From NCBI RefSeq assembly GCF_003367505.1, contig NZ_PXXX01000016.1, positions 1-64,000 of the forward strand: a stretch of DNA of 64,000 bases, given 5' to 3'. This document shows, piece after piece, positions 1-8,719 of the stretch; within the stretch, counting starts at the first letter, position 1, and every line of letters starts with the position of its first letter. The notes below the pieces were generated by a model that did no database searches, was not told where the DNA came from, and worked only from the letters and a program-made list of their open reading frames with translations. This DNA comes from Lysinibacillus capsici. GTDB taxonomy: Bacteria; Bacillota; Bacilli; Bacillales_A; Planococcaceae. Both the position numbers and the translations under genes were made by a program.

Positions 1-82
1 TCCAGTTTTGAAAGAATAAAATATTAGAATATACTTGTAATTTTTATAAGATATGTTATAATAAGTATTGTCTTTCAAATAG

Positions 83-198
83 TCTAGTGATGATGGCAAA
101 GAGGTCACACCCGTTCCCATACCGAACACGGAAGTTAAGCTCTTTAGCGCCGATGGTAGTTGGGGGCTTCCCCCTGTGAGAGTAGGACGTCGCTAGGC
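83..198 (+). rRNA. rrf: 5S ribosomal RNA
   Basis: The 116-base segment has the conserved bacillar 5S core (GAGGTCACACCCGTTCCCAT at about 101-120, then CGAACACGGAAGTTAAGCTC) and ends with a 3' strand that pairs back to its first bases. It directly precedes the tRNA cluster, as at the end of an rRNA operon; the 16S and 23S genes would lie upstream of the window. The ends are placed by terminal-stem pairing and may be off by a base or two. Confidence 0.97.
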
Positions 199-214
199 TA
201 TATACTAAAATTAT

Positions 215-291
215 TCCGAAGTAGCTCAGTTGGTAGTAGCACCTGACTGTTAATCAGGTTGTCGCAGGTTCGAGTCCTGCCTTCGGAGCCA
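215..291 (+). tRNA. tRNA-Asn (GTT)
   Basis: Complete cloverleaf with anticodon GTT and an encoded 3' CCA. It is the first tRNA after 5S rRNA, as in the B. subtilis trnD order. Confidence 0.97.
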
Positions 292-296
292 TTCTT

Positions 297-388
297 GGAG
301 AGTTGTCCGAGTGGCCGAAGGAGCACGATTGGAAATCGTGTAGGCGGTTAACACTGTCTCAAGGGTTCAAATCCCTTACTCTCCGCCA
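297..388 (+). tRNA. tRNA-Ser (GGA)
   Basis: A 92-base class II tRNA with a long variable arm, anticodon GGA and an encoded CCA. It lies only 5 bases after tRNA-Asn. Confidence 0.97.
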
Positions 389-412
389 GCACTTTGATGT
401 GTTCCAAACGAT

Positions 413-487
413 GGCCCCTTGGTCAAGTGGTTAAGACACCGCCCTTTCACGGCGGTAACACGGGTTCGAATCCCGTAGGGGTCACCA
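413..487 (+). tRNA. tRNA-Glu (TTC)
   Basis: Cloverleaf with anticodon TTC, acceptor GGCCCCT paired with AGGGGTC, and an encoded CCA. Confidence 0.97.
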
Positions 488-502
488 ATTCAATACCCAG
501 AT

Positions 503-578
503 GGAGGATTAGCTCAGCTGGGAGAGCATCTGCCTTACAAGCAGAGGGTCGGCGGTTCGAGCCCGTCATCCTCCACCA
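503..578 (+). tRNA. tRNA-Val (TAC)
   Basis: Cloverleaf with anticodon TAC in the loop closed by CTGCC/AGCAG-type pairing. The acceptor starts GGAGGAT and CCA is encoded. Confidence 0.97.
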
Positions 579-604
579 TTATTTTAACAATATTATAGTA
601 TTAT

Positions 605-679
<75 letters not shown>

Positions 680-682
680 AAT

Positions 683-758
683 GGTCCCGTGGTGTAGCGG
701 TTAACATGCCTGCCTGTCACGCAGGAGATCGCCGGTTCGATCCCGGTCGGGACCGCCA
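683..758 (+). tRNA. tRNA-Asp (GTC)
   Basis: Cloverleaf with anticodon GTC and an encoded CCA, starting 3 bases after the initiator tRNA. Confidence 0.97.
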
Positions 759-773
759 TTTATTTTAAAATAT

Positions 774-846
774 GGGTCAGTAGCTCAGTTGGTAGAGCAT
801 TAGATTGAAGCTCTAAGTGTCGGCGGTTCGATTCCGTCCTGACCCA
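774..846 (+). tRNA. tRNA-Phe (GAA)
   Basis: Cloverleaf with anticodon GAA and acceptor GGGTCAG/CTGACCC. CCA is not encoded: the discriminator A is followed by TCT, so the end must be added by a CCA-adding enzyme. Only this gene and tRNA-Leu lack CCA in the cluster. Confidence 0.96.
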
Positions 847-858
847 TCTTATTTTTTT

Positions 859-934
<76 letters not shown>

Positions 935-943
935 GATTTTCCC

Positions 944-1027
944 GGAGGGGTAGCGAAGTGGCTAAACGCGGCGGACTGTAAATCCGCTCCTTAGGGTTCG
1001 GCGGTTCGAATCCGTCCCCCTCCACCA
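944..1027 (+). tRNA. tRNA-Tyr (GTA)
   Basis: An 84-base class II tRNA with a long variable arm, anticodon GTA and an encoded CCA. Confidence 0.97.
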
Positions 1028-1040
1028 GTTTTATTATTTT

Positions 1041-1114
1041 AGGGGCATAGTTCAACGGTAGAATAGAGGTCTCCAAAACCTTTGGTGTGGGTTCGATTCC
1101 TACTGCCCCTGCCA
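1041..1114 (+). tRNA. tRNA-Trp (CCA)
   Basis: Cloverleaf with anticodon CCA, acceptor AGGGGCA/TGCCCCT, and an encoded 3' CCA. Confidence 0.97.
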
Positions 1115-1125
1115 ATTAATTTTAT

Positions 1126-1202
1126 GGCGATTGTGGCGAAGTGGTTAACGCACCGGATTGTGGTTCCGGCATTCGTGGGTTCGATTCCCATCAGTCGCCC
1201 CA
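1126..1202 (+). tRNA. tRNA-His (GTG), copy 1
   Basis: Anticodon GTG, with the extra 5' G(-1) opposite discriminator C73 that is the hallmark of tRNA-His. CCA is encoded. An identical copy follows 34 bases downstream. Confidence 0.97.
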
Positions 1203-1236
1203 TCTCATATAAAATTAATAAACATCATAATACAAT

Positions 1237-1313
1237 GGCGATTGTGGCGAAGTGGTTAACGCACCGGATTGTGGTTCCGGCATTCGTGGGTTCGATTCCC
1301 ATCAGTCGCCCCA
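1237..1313 (+). tRNA. tRNA-His (GTG), copy 2
   Basis: Identical over all 77 bases to the tRNA-His at 1126-1202; the identity reaches only about two bases into the flanks. It looks like a local duplication inside a trnD-type cluster that normally carries one tRNA-His. Confidence 0.97.
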
Positions 1314-1317
1314 TTGT

Positions 1318-1392
1318 TGGGGTATAGCCAAGCGGTAAGGCAACGGATTTTGATTCCGTCATGCCTAGGTTCGAATCCTAGTACCCCAGCCA
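1318..1392 (+). tRNA. tRNA-Gln (TTG)
   Basis: Cloverleaf with anticodon TTG, acceptor TGGGGTA/TACCCCA, and an encoded CCA. Confidence 0.97.
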
Positions 1393-1397
1393 TTTTT

Positions 1398-1472
1398 GCG
1401 GAAGTAGTTCAGTGGTAGAACACCACCTTGCCAAGGTGGGGGTCGCGAGTTCGAACCTCGTCTTCCGCTCCA
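1398..1472 (+). tRNA. tRNA-Gly (GCC)
   Basis: Cloverleaf with anticodon GCC, acceptor GCGGAAG, and an encoded CCA. Confidence 0.97.
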
Positions 1473-1480
1473 TGTATGAC

Positions 1481-1554
1481 GGCGGCATAGCCAAGTGGTA
1501 AGGCACGGGTCTGCAACACCCTTATCACCGGTTCAAATCCGGTTGCCGCCTCCA
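1481..1554 (+). tRNA. tRNA-Cys (GCA)
   Basis: Cloverleaf with anticodon GCA, acceptor GGCGGCA, and an encoded CCA. Confidence 0.97.
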
Positions 1555-1601
1555 TATTTTAACTGTTAATCGGTTTATCCGATTTTTTTTATCTCCATTA
1601 T

Positions 1602-1682
1602 GCCGGTGTGGCGGAATTGGCAGACGCGCACGACTCAAAATCGTGTTCCTTTGGAGTGTCGGTTCGACCCCGACCACCGGTA
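1602..1682 (+). tRNA. tRNA-Leu (CAA)
   Basis: Class II tRNA with loop CTCAAAA between CACGA and TCGTG, giving anticodon CAA. Acceptor GCCGGTG/CACCGGT is followed by discriminator A and no encoded CCA. It is the last tRNA; B. subtilis trnD has a second tRNA-Leu here, which is absent. Confidence 0.95.
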
Positions 1683-1693
1683 TCAATTACAAC

Positions 1694-1728
1694 GAAGAAT
1701 CCTTGATATATCAGGGGTTCTTTTTTTG
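1694..1728 (+). terminator. Terminator of the rRNA-tRNA operon
   Basis: GAATCCTTGA and TCAGGGGTTC form a stem around a TATA loop, followed by a run of T. It sits 12 bases after tRNA-Leu and fits termination of the stable-RNA transcript. Confidence 0.88.
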
Positions 1729-1781
1729 TTGTAAAAAATTATAGAAAGTATATAAACATAGATAAAGGAGCGGGGGACTGA

Positions 1782-1853
1782 ATGGGTCATATTTTTGCCT
1801 TTACAGCAGCTATATTTTGCGCTGTATTAGCAAACTTAAGTTATTTAATATAA
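1782..1853 (+). CDS. Putative 23-residue hydrophobic peptide
   Basis: I do not recognise this peptide. It reads MGHIFAFTAAIFCAVLANLS and then YLI, a single hydrophobic segment that would span a membrane once. An AAAGGAG at 1764-1770 and a second purine-rich GGGGGA at 1772-1777 lie upstream of the ATG, the first at the long spacing of 11 bases. It follows the tRNA-operon terminator and precedes the large SLH gene, so it has its own context. It could be a small membrane protein, or an open frame arising by chance in AT-rich DNA; no homologue can be judged from sequence alone. Confidence 0.4.
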   Translation: MGHIFAFTAAIFCAVLANLSYLI

Positions 1854-2320
1854 TCTAGGTTCATTATGGTAACGTTAACTGATAAATTAATGTGTACTTC
1901 CCTCTTAAAAGCAAAAAATGACAAGACAGAGTTTAGTTGCTTCCTTCACTTAGAAACAAGTGGCATTAAGAAATGTTTTGTATCGATGAAACATGAAAAC
2001 ATCAATCACAATGTATGGGTCATGCATGAAGTTGAACTAAAATTTTTGTTCTATTAATTGAAAATTTATATATATTAATTTTACTATTTATTATAAAATA
2101 TTTTTACCACATTTGTATGATAGGTAGACTAATTTCTCTAAAATGGAAAGTAAAAAAGGATATATCTAAAATATTTGGTAATAACTACCCAAAAACCATT
2201 GTGGAATTATAATAAGAAAGGGAGATATTCCGATTTAAAAAATATACAAAAAGATATATCGCAAATTACTATTTATTAGTAAATAAGTCACTATCAATAA
2301 TGAGGAAAGAATGTGAGATT
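1854..2320 (+). other. Long upstream region of the SLH surface-protein gene
   Basis: This 467-base region has no convincing gene. A 63-codon open frame from 1866 lacks a ribosome site and is probably fortuitous. A plausible SigA promoter is TTGAAA at 2058-2063, an 18-base gap, then TACTAT at 2082-2087; a second TATAAT at 2207-2212 has no good -35. Either would give a long untranslated leader, as is common for S-layer genes. Confidence 0.45.
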
Positions 2321-5300
2321 ATGAAAAAAAAGAATAAAAATTTTAACAAGATAATAGCATCTACAGTTACAGCATCTGTTGTGGTAAGTAGTTTAATGAC
2401 AGTGGTACCAAATGCTAACGCAGCTGCAACTAAATTCAAAGATGTACAGTCAAATGCATACTTTTATGAAGCAGTAAATAGTTTACATGCACGTAATATT
2501 ATAAGTGGCTATGAAGATGGTACTTTCCGTCCAAACGAACCTTTAACTCGCGCCCATGCTGCAAAAATCATCGCACTTGCATTAGATTTAGATACAACTA
2601 ATATTAAGAACCCAGGATTTAAAGATGTCTCTGAAAAGCATAGTTTCTATAAATATATTGCTGCATTAGCCGATACAGGAATTATTGTGGGATCTGAAGG
2701 TGAATACAGACCGAATGATCCTGTGACTCGTGCACAGATGGCAAAAATTATCTCATTAGCCTACGATTTAAAATCAGAAAATTCTCAACAAAAAATAAAC
2801 TTTACAGATGTGAGTCAAGATGATTGGTTTAATAATTATGTTGGGACATTGATTGAAAATGAAATCACATCCGGAACAACCCCAACAACATTTTCGCCTA
2901 ATAAAAGTGTGACTCGTGGACAACTAGCAGCGTTCATTTACCGTAGTGAAAACAAAATAACACCTGTTCCTGTTCATTTGAATGAGACGATCTCCAATAT
3001 TACAGATGAGACATTGGTGACTTCTGAAGGTACATACACACTTTCAGATGATCAAAAGAAATGGATTAATCCGAGTAATCTAGCGACATTAAAAGGTGCC
3101 AACTTAAAACTAACTATAAAAGAGAATAAAATTGAACAAATACAATCTATTGAATTAACTGCAAAAGGTACACCAAGTACTGATACTAATAACCCCTATG
3201 TAAATCATGCTGTGTTTGATGGAAAAGGTGCAACTATCGATTCTACTGTCATTGTAAATAGCGATTACATCACAATGAAGAATATCACCATTAAAGGCGA
3301 TTTACATGTGGGTAAAGGCGTTGAGAATTCTTTCTACTCTGAATTCTTGAGAGTGGAAGGTAAAACGACGATTGATGATTCTTTGCAACTAGCAAATCAA
3401 ACTAATGCATATAAATCTTTTGGAGCAAAGGTTGCATCTATGAATAACTTACCTATAGCTGCGAATGAAACTAAAGTAAGAGGAAGAGTAGTTTTCAGTG
3501 AATTTCAATTGGGTGATGTGGGTGTCGATAAAAATGCTGATGTTATTTTCCTATCGAAAACATCTGGAGCATCTACAGTAGGAGAGATTGTTGTTAATAG
3601 CAATGCAATATTAACTGCTGGAAGTTCAGTGGTGCTTCCTAAAGTATTGATTGTCCAGGGAGCTACTGACGTTGTCATTAACTCAAATGTAACTGCTTTA
3701 CAAGTAACAACTACAGGTGAGGTTAAATTATCTGGTAAAAGTGACATTGTTAATCTATCTCTTATGACAAGTGCAAATGTAAATCTGCAAACAATCGGTC
3801 GAGTAAGTAATCTTGAAACACTTAATAGAGAAACAAAAGTTACAATAGGAACAGAAACCAAAATTGGCAACCTTGTTATTCCAACAGGTTCAAAACCTGC
3901 TGATATAATTCAAAATTATAATTCTGTAAAAGGCAATGTCGAACGAATTGCTGGAACAAAAAACCCAGATTTATCCGATACGTCATCTGATAACTCAGGT
4001 AGCGGGTCTATTGATACAACAGTTCCCGTAGCACCATCAGCACCAAAGGGTTTACAAGGGGTGTCTCCAACTTTAGTAGGAAATGATGGTAAGATTACAG
4101 GTTTAAATGCAAGTAAGAAATATCAATATAAACTAGTTACAGACACAAGTTGGACGAATGTACCTTTATTAGCAACAGAAATTATTGGCTTAGGTGCAGG
4201 AAACTATGAAGTACGGTATGCAGCAAGTGGGAACATACCAGCAAGTTTTTCAACGACGGTATATGTTCAAAGTTCAAATCAATCACAAGCTCCTTCACAC
4301 ATACAATTGGTTAATTACGCGACAGCAGGCAAGGATATGATTGCTTTACCTTCATTACCAGTAGGCTCATTAATTAAAGTGTATGATGCAAGTACAAATG
4401 GAAATATCCTTGGAAGCTTTTCAGTAACAACGTCAACTGCACTTAGTATAGTAGAGATTCTAGGAGGATTTCCTCTAGGACTTGATAAAGTCTATGTAAC
4501 AGTTACAGAAAACGGAAAAACAGAAAGCACAAGAGTCGAAAAAGGAGTACCAACGACTTTCCCGAATGCGCCAGTAGTTAGTGATATTACTGTTACTGAC
4601 AATGCTACTGGGGCAGACAAAGTGACAGTTAAACTACCTTCCCCAATAGGTGATTATATGATTTCTGTATACGATGTTTCAGGCAATCAATTAGAATGGG
4701 GTATACTTCCTGACGGAAATGGTGAAAAATCAATTGCGATTTCCTCTGGTTTTGATAATGGGATGTCTGAAATTGATGTAGCGATTATAAAAGTAACAGA
4801 CAATGGTACTCAATATGCAGAGAGTTTAAGAACACGAGTTAGCATCGGATCTTTAAGCCCATTAGCTGTTACGGCAGTGGATGATCCATTCAGTAACGAT
4901 AAAATAAATATTACAGTTGGTGAACCTGTAGATTTAGGTAATGAGTTTGCTTTTAAAGTTTTTGATGATGCGAATGCAGCAGACGCTGGAAAGCCATCAT
5001 TAAATGCTGATGTATCTTCTTGGGAAACACTTCCGCCTGATGGTAAAATTTCATCAGCTGCTGGTAAGGTAGTTGTTGTAGTAGAAAGAACGTCAGCAGG
5101 TAAACTCGCTAAAAAGATTGGACAAGTAGTTGCTAATACAATAGTAAATAACCCATTGCTAGAAACGGTTACGATAGATGGTAAAGATGGGGTCAGCTCA
5201 CAAGATGGAAAAATGGAAACCATTCGCCTAAAATTTTCAGAAAATATTGATCCAACGACAGTAACTAAGGATTCATTTACAGTCCCTGGCTTTACTGTAG

Positions 5301-6505
5301 AATCTATAAAAGTAACAGACAAAAATGGAAGAACGCCACTGCTTAGCAATGGTAATCCTAATCCATTATATACACAAGGTGAAAACAAATATATTACAAT
5401 TAGAGTGGAACCAATGGTTGGTACTCACTTCACACCAGAGGTTATTCAAAATCCAAATGAATCTATCATAGATATCAATGGAGTGAATATAGCTGGGATT
5501 CATGTGACAGCAGTTGATCAGGCTGCACCAGTTATTATTAGTTCAGGCTTCATAGATAAGGGTTCTAACGGTGTAGATGTAGGGGATCAGTTAACGATTA
5601 TCTTCTCAGAGGATGTAAATCTTGGTTTGGCTAATCTAATTGATTTAGCGAATGATTTTACTTTAAGTAATCAAACAAATTCTACGTTTGCTTTTGCTAA
5701 TGATGATACCTTTGAACTTTTAGGAAATACCGTAACTGTCACGTTAGGTGCAACAACCGTATCAAAAATTGAACAAAATACAACCATCACGATGAGTGCA
5801 AATGGTAACGATATTTCTTTAAAAGACGCTGCTTTAAATAAAGCGAAGCCTCAAAAAGAATTTGTGAATGAAACAGTCTATTCTGATGCAAAAACAATAA
5901 ATATAACGAATATACCATTAACAATTGTAAATCCAATTACTGCACCTAATGCAATGAAAGCACAAGGAACGAATGCAGGAACAATGAAACTGACAGGATT
6001 AACAGATGGTGTTACGTATGAATATATAATAGATAGTAATGCTACGACATCTATTAGCACAGACTGGGCAGGCGCAACATTAATACCCCTATCAGGAACA
6101 ACAGAAATTGATAATATTTCGATAAATGCGGGTCAATTTGTTCATATTCGTATAGCTTCAGCAGGAGGGCAAGCAGCAAATGATGTACAGGATTTACAAA
6201 TTGAATTAAGCGATATAAAGCCTGCTGCTGCTCCAAATGCGACTCCAATACCATCTAACGCAGCAGGTTATACAAAATTAACCGGCTTAACTTCTGAGAT
6301 GACATATGAATACTTTGTTGATAACAACGACACTGCAGCAGATAATGCAGCAGAATGGTCAACTGCTACAACTAAAACTGGTGTTACTTATATTGAGATT
6401 CCAGCTAATACTTCGCAATATATTCATATTCGTATAAAAGCCACCGCAGAAAAGCCAGCGTCTTATATAAAAAGTGTTAAAGGTACTGGAAATGAGGGAC
6501 CTTAA
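2321..6505 (+). CDS. SLH-domain S-layer-like surface protein (1394 aa)
   Basis: This is a secreted wall-anchored protein. The chosen ATG at 2321 follows GAGGAAAG with 11 bases of spacing and begins MKKKNKNF; an in-frame ATG at 2300 has no ribosome site. A signal peptide ends near residue 34 (NANA-A). Three SLH domains follow at about residues 36-215, each with the FKDV...TRA signature, and would bind pyruvylated secondary cell-wall polymer. Residues about 285-540 are short beta-rich, Val/Asn/Thr-rich repeats like a beta-solenoid. The rest is a chain of Ig/fibronectin-like modules, ending in two related repeats of about 90 residues that contain LTGLT..TYEY and HIRI. No catalytic motif is visible. 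It may be an S-layer protein or an adhesin-like surface protein; the exact role is unknown. A hairpin terminator follows. Confidence 0.93.
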   Translation: MKKKNKNFNKIIASTVTASVVVSSLMTVVPNANAAATKFKDVQSNAYFYEAVNSLHARNIISGYEDGTFRPNEPLTRAHAAKIIALALDLDTTNIKNPGFKDVSEKHSFYKYIAALADTGIIVGSEGEYRPNDPVTRAQMAKIISLAYDLKSENSQQKINFTDVSQDDWFNNYVGTLIENEITSGTTPTTFSPNKSVTRGQLAAFIYRSENKITPVPVHLNETISNITDETLVTSEGTYTLSDDQKKWINPSNLATLKGANLKLTIKENKIEQIQSIELTAKGTPSTDTNNPYVNHAVFDGKGATIDSTVIVNSDYITMKNITIKGDLHVGKGVENSFYSEFLRVEGKTTIDDSLQLANQTNAYKSFGAKVASMNNLPIAANETKVRGRVVFSEFQLGDVGVDKNADVIFLSKTSGASTVGEIVVNSNAILTAGSSVVLPKVLIVQGATDVVINSNVTALQVTTTGEVKLSGKSDIVNLSLMTSANVNLQTIGRVSNLETLNRETKVTIGTETKIGNLVIPTGSKPADIIQNYNSVKGNVERIAGTKNPDLSDTSSDNSGSGSIDTTVPVAPSAPKGLQGVSPTLVGNDGKITGLNASKKYQYKLVTDTSWTNVPLLATEIIGLGAGNYEVRYAASGNIPASFSTTVYVQSSNQSQAPSHIQLVNYATAGKDMIALPSLPVGSLIKVYDASTNGNILGSFSVTTSTALSIVEILGGFPLGLDKVYVTVTENGKTESTRVEKGVPTTFPNAPVVSDITVTDNATGADKVTVKLPSPIGDYMISVYDVSGNQLEWGILPDGNGEKSIAISSGFDNGMSEIDVAIIKVTDNGTQYAESLRTRVSIGSLSPLAVTAVDDPFSNDKINITVGEPVDLGNEFAFKVFDDANAADAGKPSLNADVSSWETLPPDGKISSAAGKVVVVVERTSAGKLAKKIGQVVANTIVNNPLLETVTIDGKDGVSSQDGKMETIRLKFSENIDPTTVTKDSFTVPGFTVESIKVTDKNGRTPLLSNGNPNPLYTQGENKYITIRVEPMVGTHFTPEVIQNPNESIIDINGVNIAGIHVTAVDQAAPVIISSGFIDKGSNGVDVGDQLTIIFSEDVNLGLANLIDLANDFTLSNQTNSTFAFANDDTFELLGNTVTVTLGATTVSKIEQNTTITMSANGNDISLKDAALNKAKPQKEFVNETVYSDAKTINITNIPLTIVNPITAPNAMKAQGTNAGTMKLTGLTDGVTYEYIIDSNATTSISTDWAGATLIPLSGTTEIDNISINAGQFVHIRIASAGGQAANDVQDLQIELSDIKPAAAPNATPIPSNAAGYTKLTGLTSEMTYEYFVDNNDTAADNAAEWSTATTKTGVTYIEIPANTSQYIHIRIKATAEKPASYIKSVKGTGNEGP

Positions 6506-6521
6506 GTAAATCCTTAGTTGG

Positions 6522-6559
6522 AATGGATCACTTATCGAGGTGATCCATTTCCCTTTTTT
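6522..6559 (+). terminator. Terminator after the SLH gene
   Basis: TGGATCAC and GTGATCCA pair around a short loop and are followed by CCCTTTTTT, 17 bases after the stop codon. Confidence 0.88.
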
Positions 6560-6605
6560 ACTAAACCTCAAATAATAGACTATTTTCATTAAGAAGGTAA
6601 AAATC

Positions 6606-7478
6606 ATGCTAATCCAAAGAATAAATGAAACCCAAGTTAATGAAGTATTACTGCATTTTAAAAATATTAAAGGTGACTTTTTATTTAATGACCTAAACAA
6701 TGACTCGTTTGTCCTAGGCGTTTCAGTTGATAAAAATAGTGAAGTTCTCGGAGCAATATTGGCGGAATACAAAGAGTTAGACAGAATGGGCGTCGTCTAC
6801 TCAGTAAATGTTAGAGATAAGTTTAAAAATAAAAACATAGAAGAAAAACTACTAAAATTTGCCGAAAAAGAACTAAAAGCAAAAGGCGCAAATGTTTTAT
6901 ATACAAATGTTTTTCCTGAAACTAGTCCGAATGTAAAATACACATTAAGAAAGCAATCGTGGACTCCACCAATTTTAGACAAAACTCACTTTATGATTAA
7001 TGTGAAAGATATGAGCAAAGAAAAATGGATCGAAAAAAACACATTTCCAGAAGACATCTCTGTTAAAGCGTTGAATCAAATTCATGAAGCGGAACTGGAG
7101 TCGTTACGCAATGTTGATTGGTATCCTAAGCATTTATCACCCTTAGAGGATTTTCAATTTGGTGAAGCTAGTCCACAAACGAGTTTTTGGGTTTACTACA
7201 AAGAGGAAATCATCGGGTGGATATTAAGTACAAATGTGAATAATGAACATTTATTTATTACTTCCCTCTTTATTAAAGAAGATAGAAGAAATCATTATAT
7301 TTTAAGACCTTTACTGGGCGAGGTTATTAAAAATCAAATTCAACTAAATATACCGTATGCTTGTTTTGATGTAAGAAATGAAGATGAAAAGGTATTGAAA
7401 TTCTTTAAGAGTTATTTTAGATCCTATATTCATACTACAATTGAAATTCACAGTTCGTATAAAATATTAAGACCGTGA
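6606..7478 (+). CDS. Tandem GNAT-family N-acetyltransferase-like protein
   Basis: The 290-residue product looks like two GNAT-type halves. The first (about 1-120) carries the beta4/alpha3-like stretch GVVYSVNVRDKFKNKNIEEK, in the place where acetyl-CoA binds. The second (about 140-285) repeats the fold with FITSLFIKEDRRNHYILRPL. The usual R/QxxGxG/A signature is degenerate in both halves, so substrate and even activity are uncertain. The ATG is preceded by AAGAAGG at 7-8 bases. It is a single gene between two terminators. No neighbour suggests the substrate. Confidence 0.72.
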   Translation: MLIQRINETQVNEVLLHFKNIKGDFLFNDLNNDSFVLGVSVDKNSEVLGAILAEYKELDRMGVVYSVNVRDKFKNKNIEEKLLKFAEKELKAKGANVLYTNVFPETSPNVKYTLRKQSWTPPILDKTHFMINVKDMSKEKWIEKNTFPEDISVKALNQIHEAELESLRNVDWYPKHLSPLEDFQFGEASPQTSFWVYYKEEIIGWILSTNVNNEHLFITSLFIKEDRRNHYILRPLLGEVIKNQIQLNIPYACFDVRNEDEKVLKFFKSYFRSYIHTTIEIHSSYKILRP

Positions 7479-7551
7479 TTAGAAGTCAAAAATATCAATT
7501 CATTCAAGGCGAGGGATTTTAGCAAGTAAAGATAAATAAGATTCAAAAAAG

Positions 7552-7597
7552 AAGCCACTCTATGGGATAAAAATGTCTTTATAGAGCGGCTTTTTAT
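7552..7597 (+). terminator. Terminator downstream of the GNAT gene
   Basis: AAGCCACTCTAT and ATAGAGCGGCTT form a long stem with one mismatch, followed by TTTT. It separates the GNAT gene from the ABC transporter pair. Confidence 0.85.
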
Positions 7598-7685
7598 ATA
7601 ATCTCTAAATTTTTACGATTAGTTCATGCTCTGTTCATTTAACAATTTTAAGCTAGGAGTAATCAAAGAAATGGAGGGGTTAGTG

Positions 7686-8717
7686 ATGAATCTTGCCTGG
7701 AAAGAAATGAAGAAGAATAAAGTACGGTTTTTAATCTTGGGCTCCATTATCTTCCTAGTTAGTTTTTTAACGTTTATTATCTCGGGTTTAGCAAATGGTC
7801 TGTCACAGGATAATGCAGCTTTAATTAAGGATTTACCGAAGGGTCAATTTTATATGGCTGAGGATGCGGATGGCACGTTTAATCTTTCAAGAATCGATAG
7901 CGACCTGCAACAGAAAGTCATAAGTAAAGAAAAAGAGGCAGTAGCTTTTTCGATCCAGATGGGCTTTTTAAATGATCAGGATGATAAACAACAAAGTGTA
8001 GCCTTTGTGACATCAACGGAATCTACACTTTTTAGCAATGTGCATCAAGACGAGGTGCTTTTGGATAGCTCACTACAAGATAAAGGAATACAAGTTGGAG
8101 ATATATTAACGAATAATCAATACAGTGGAAAGTTCATTGTAAAAGGTTTTGTAGAGCAAAAAAAATATAGCCATGCTCCCGTTGCTTATATTAGTGAAGA
8201 GGCTTATCAGGAGATGTATCGGGTAGCTGATAAACAATTAATTTTTGTACCAAATAGTGAGCCAAATGATATTAAGGGATTGCAAGCATATAGCAATAAA
8301 GAGTTTCTCAATACTATCCCTAGTTATAATGCGGAACAATTATCTTTAAATATGATTATATGGTTCTTAGTTGTCATTAGTGGGATGTTGTTTGCTATTT
8401 TCTTCTATATGATGAATGTGCAAAAAATTGGCTTGTATGGCATTTTAAAAGCGATTGGATTAAAAACAAGTAAGCTATTTAAAATGATCTGGACACAGAT
8501 GGCTATTATTACAATCTTTTCACTTGTGGTATCTGTCAGTCTTAGCCAGCTATTTAATATAGTTGCTCCTAAGGGGATGCCATTCACTTTAACAATAGGC
8601 ACTACAACACAGTTATCAGTTGTATTCCTCCTCATAGGCTTTATTGGTGCGACCTTGTCAGGAATGCAAATTAAAAAAATTGAACCGTTACAAGCAATAC
8701 AGCAAGGGGAGGCTTAA
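7686..8717 (+). CDS. ABC transporter permease, FtsX/MacB type
   Basis: The permease is 343 residues from the ATG at 7686, which has GGAGGGG just upstream; an upstream in-frame ATG at 7626 has no ribosome site. The topology is typical of the family: one membrane segment at about 18-38, a large extracellular domain at about 40-215, then three membrane segments at about 225-335. The C-terminal membrane block (FtsX domain) ends in KKIEPLQAIQ, a common ending for these permeases. The ATPase gene follows after 2 bases, so both form one transporter. Such pairs export peptides, lipoproteins or antibiotics, or act mechanically; no substrate is indicated, and no dedicated two-component pair is adjacent. 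Confidence 0.88.
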   Translation: MNLAWKEMKKNKVRFLILGSIIFLVSFLTFIISGLANGLSQDNAALIKDLPKGQFYMAEDADGTFNLSRIDSDLQQKVISKEKEAVAFSIQMGFLNDQDDKQQSVAFVTSTESTLFSNVHQDEVLLDSSLQDKGIQVGDILTNNQYSGKFIVKGFVEQKKYSHAPVAYISEEAYQEMYRVADKQLIFVPNSEPNDIKGLQAYSNKEFLNTIPSYNAEQLSLNMIIWFLVVISGMLFAIFFYMMNVQKIGLYGILKAIGLKTSKLFKMIWTQMAIITIFSLVVSVSLSQLFNIVAPKGMPFTLTIGTTTQLSVVFLLIGFIGATLSGMQIKKIEPLQAIQQGEA

Positions 8718-8719
8718 TC

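Noticed and set aside
1866..2057. 63-codon frame upstream of the SLH gene
   Set aside because: It has no ribosome site and lies in the AT-rich leader; no family is recognisable.
3505..5388. Antisense frames of 121 and 192 codons within the SLH gene
   Set aside because: They are complementary to a clearly coding, repeat-rich gene and have no ribosome sites.
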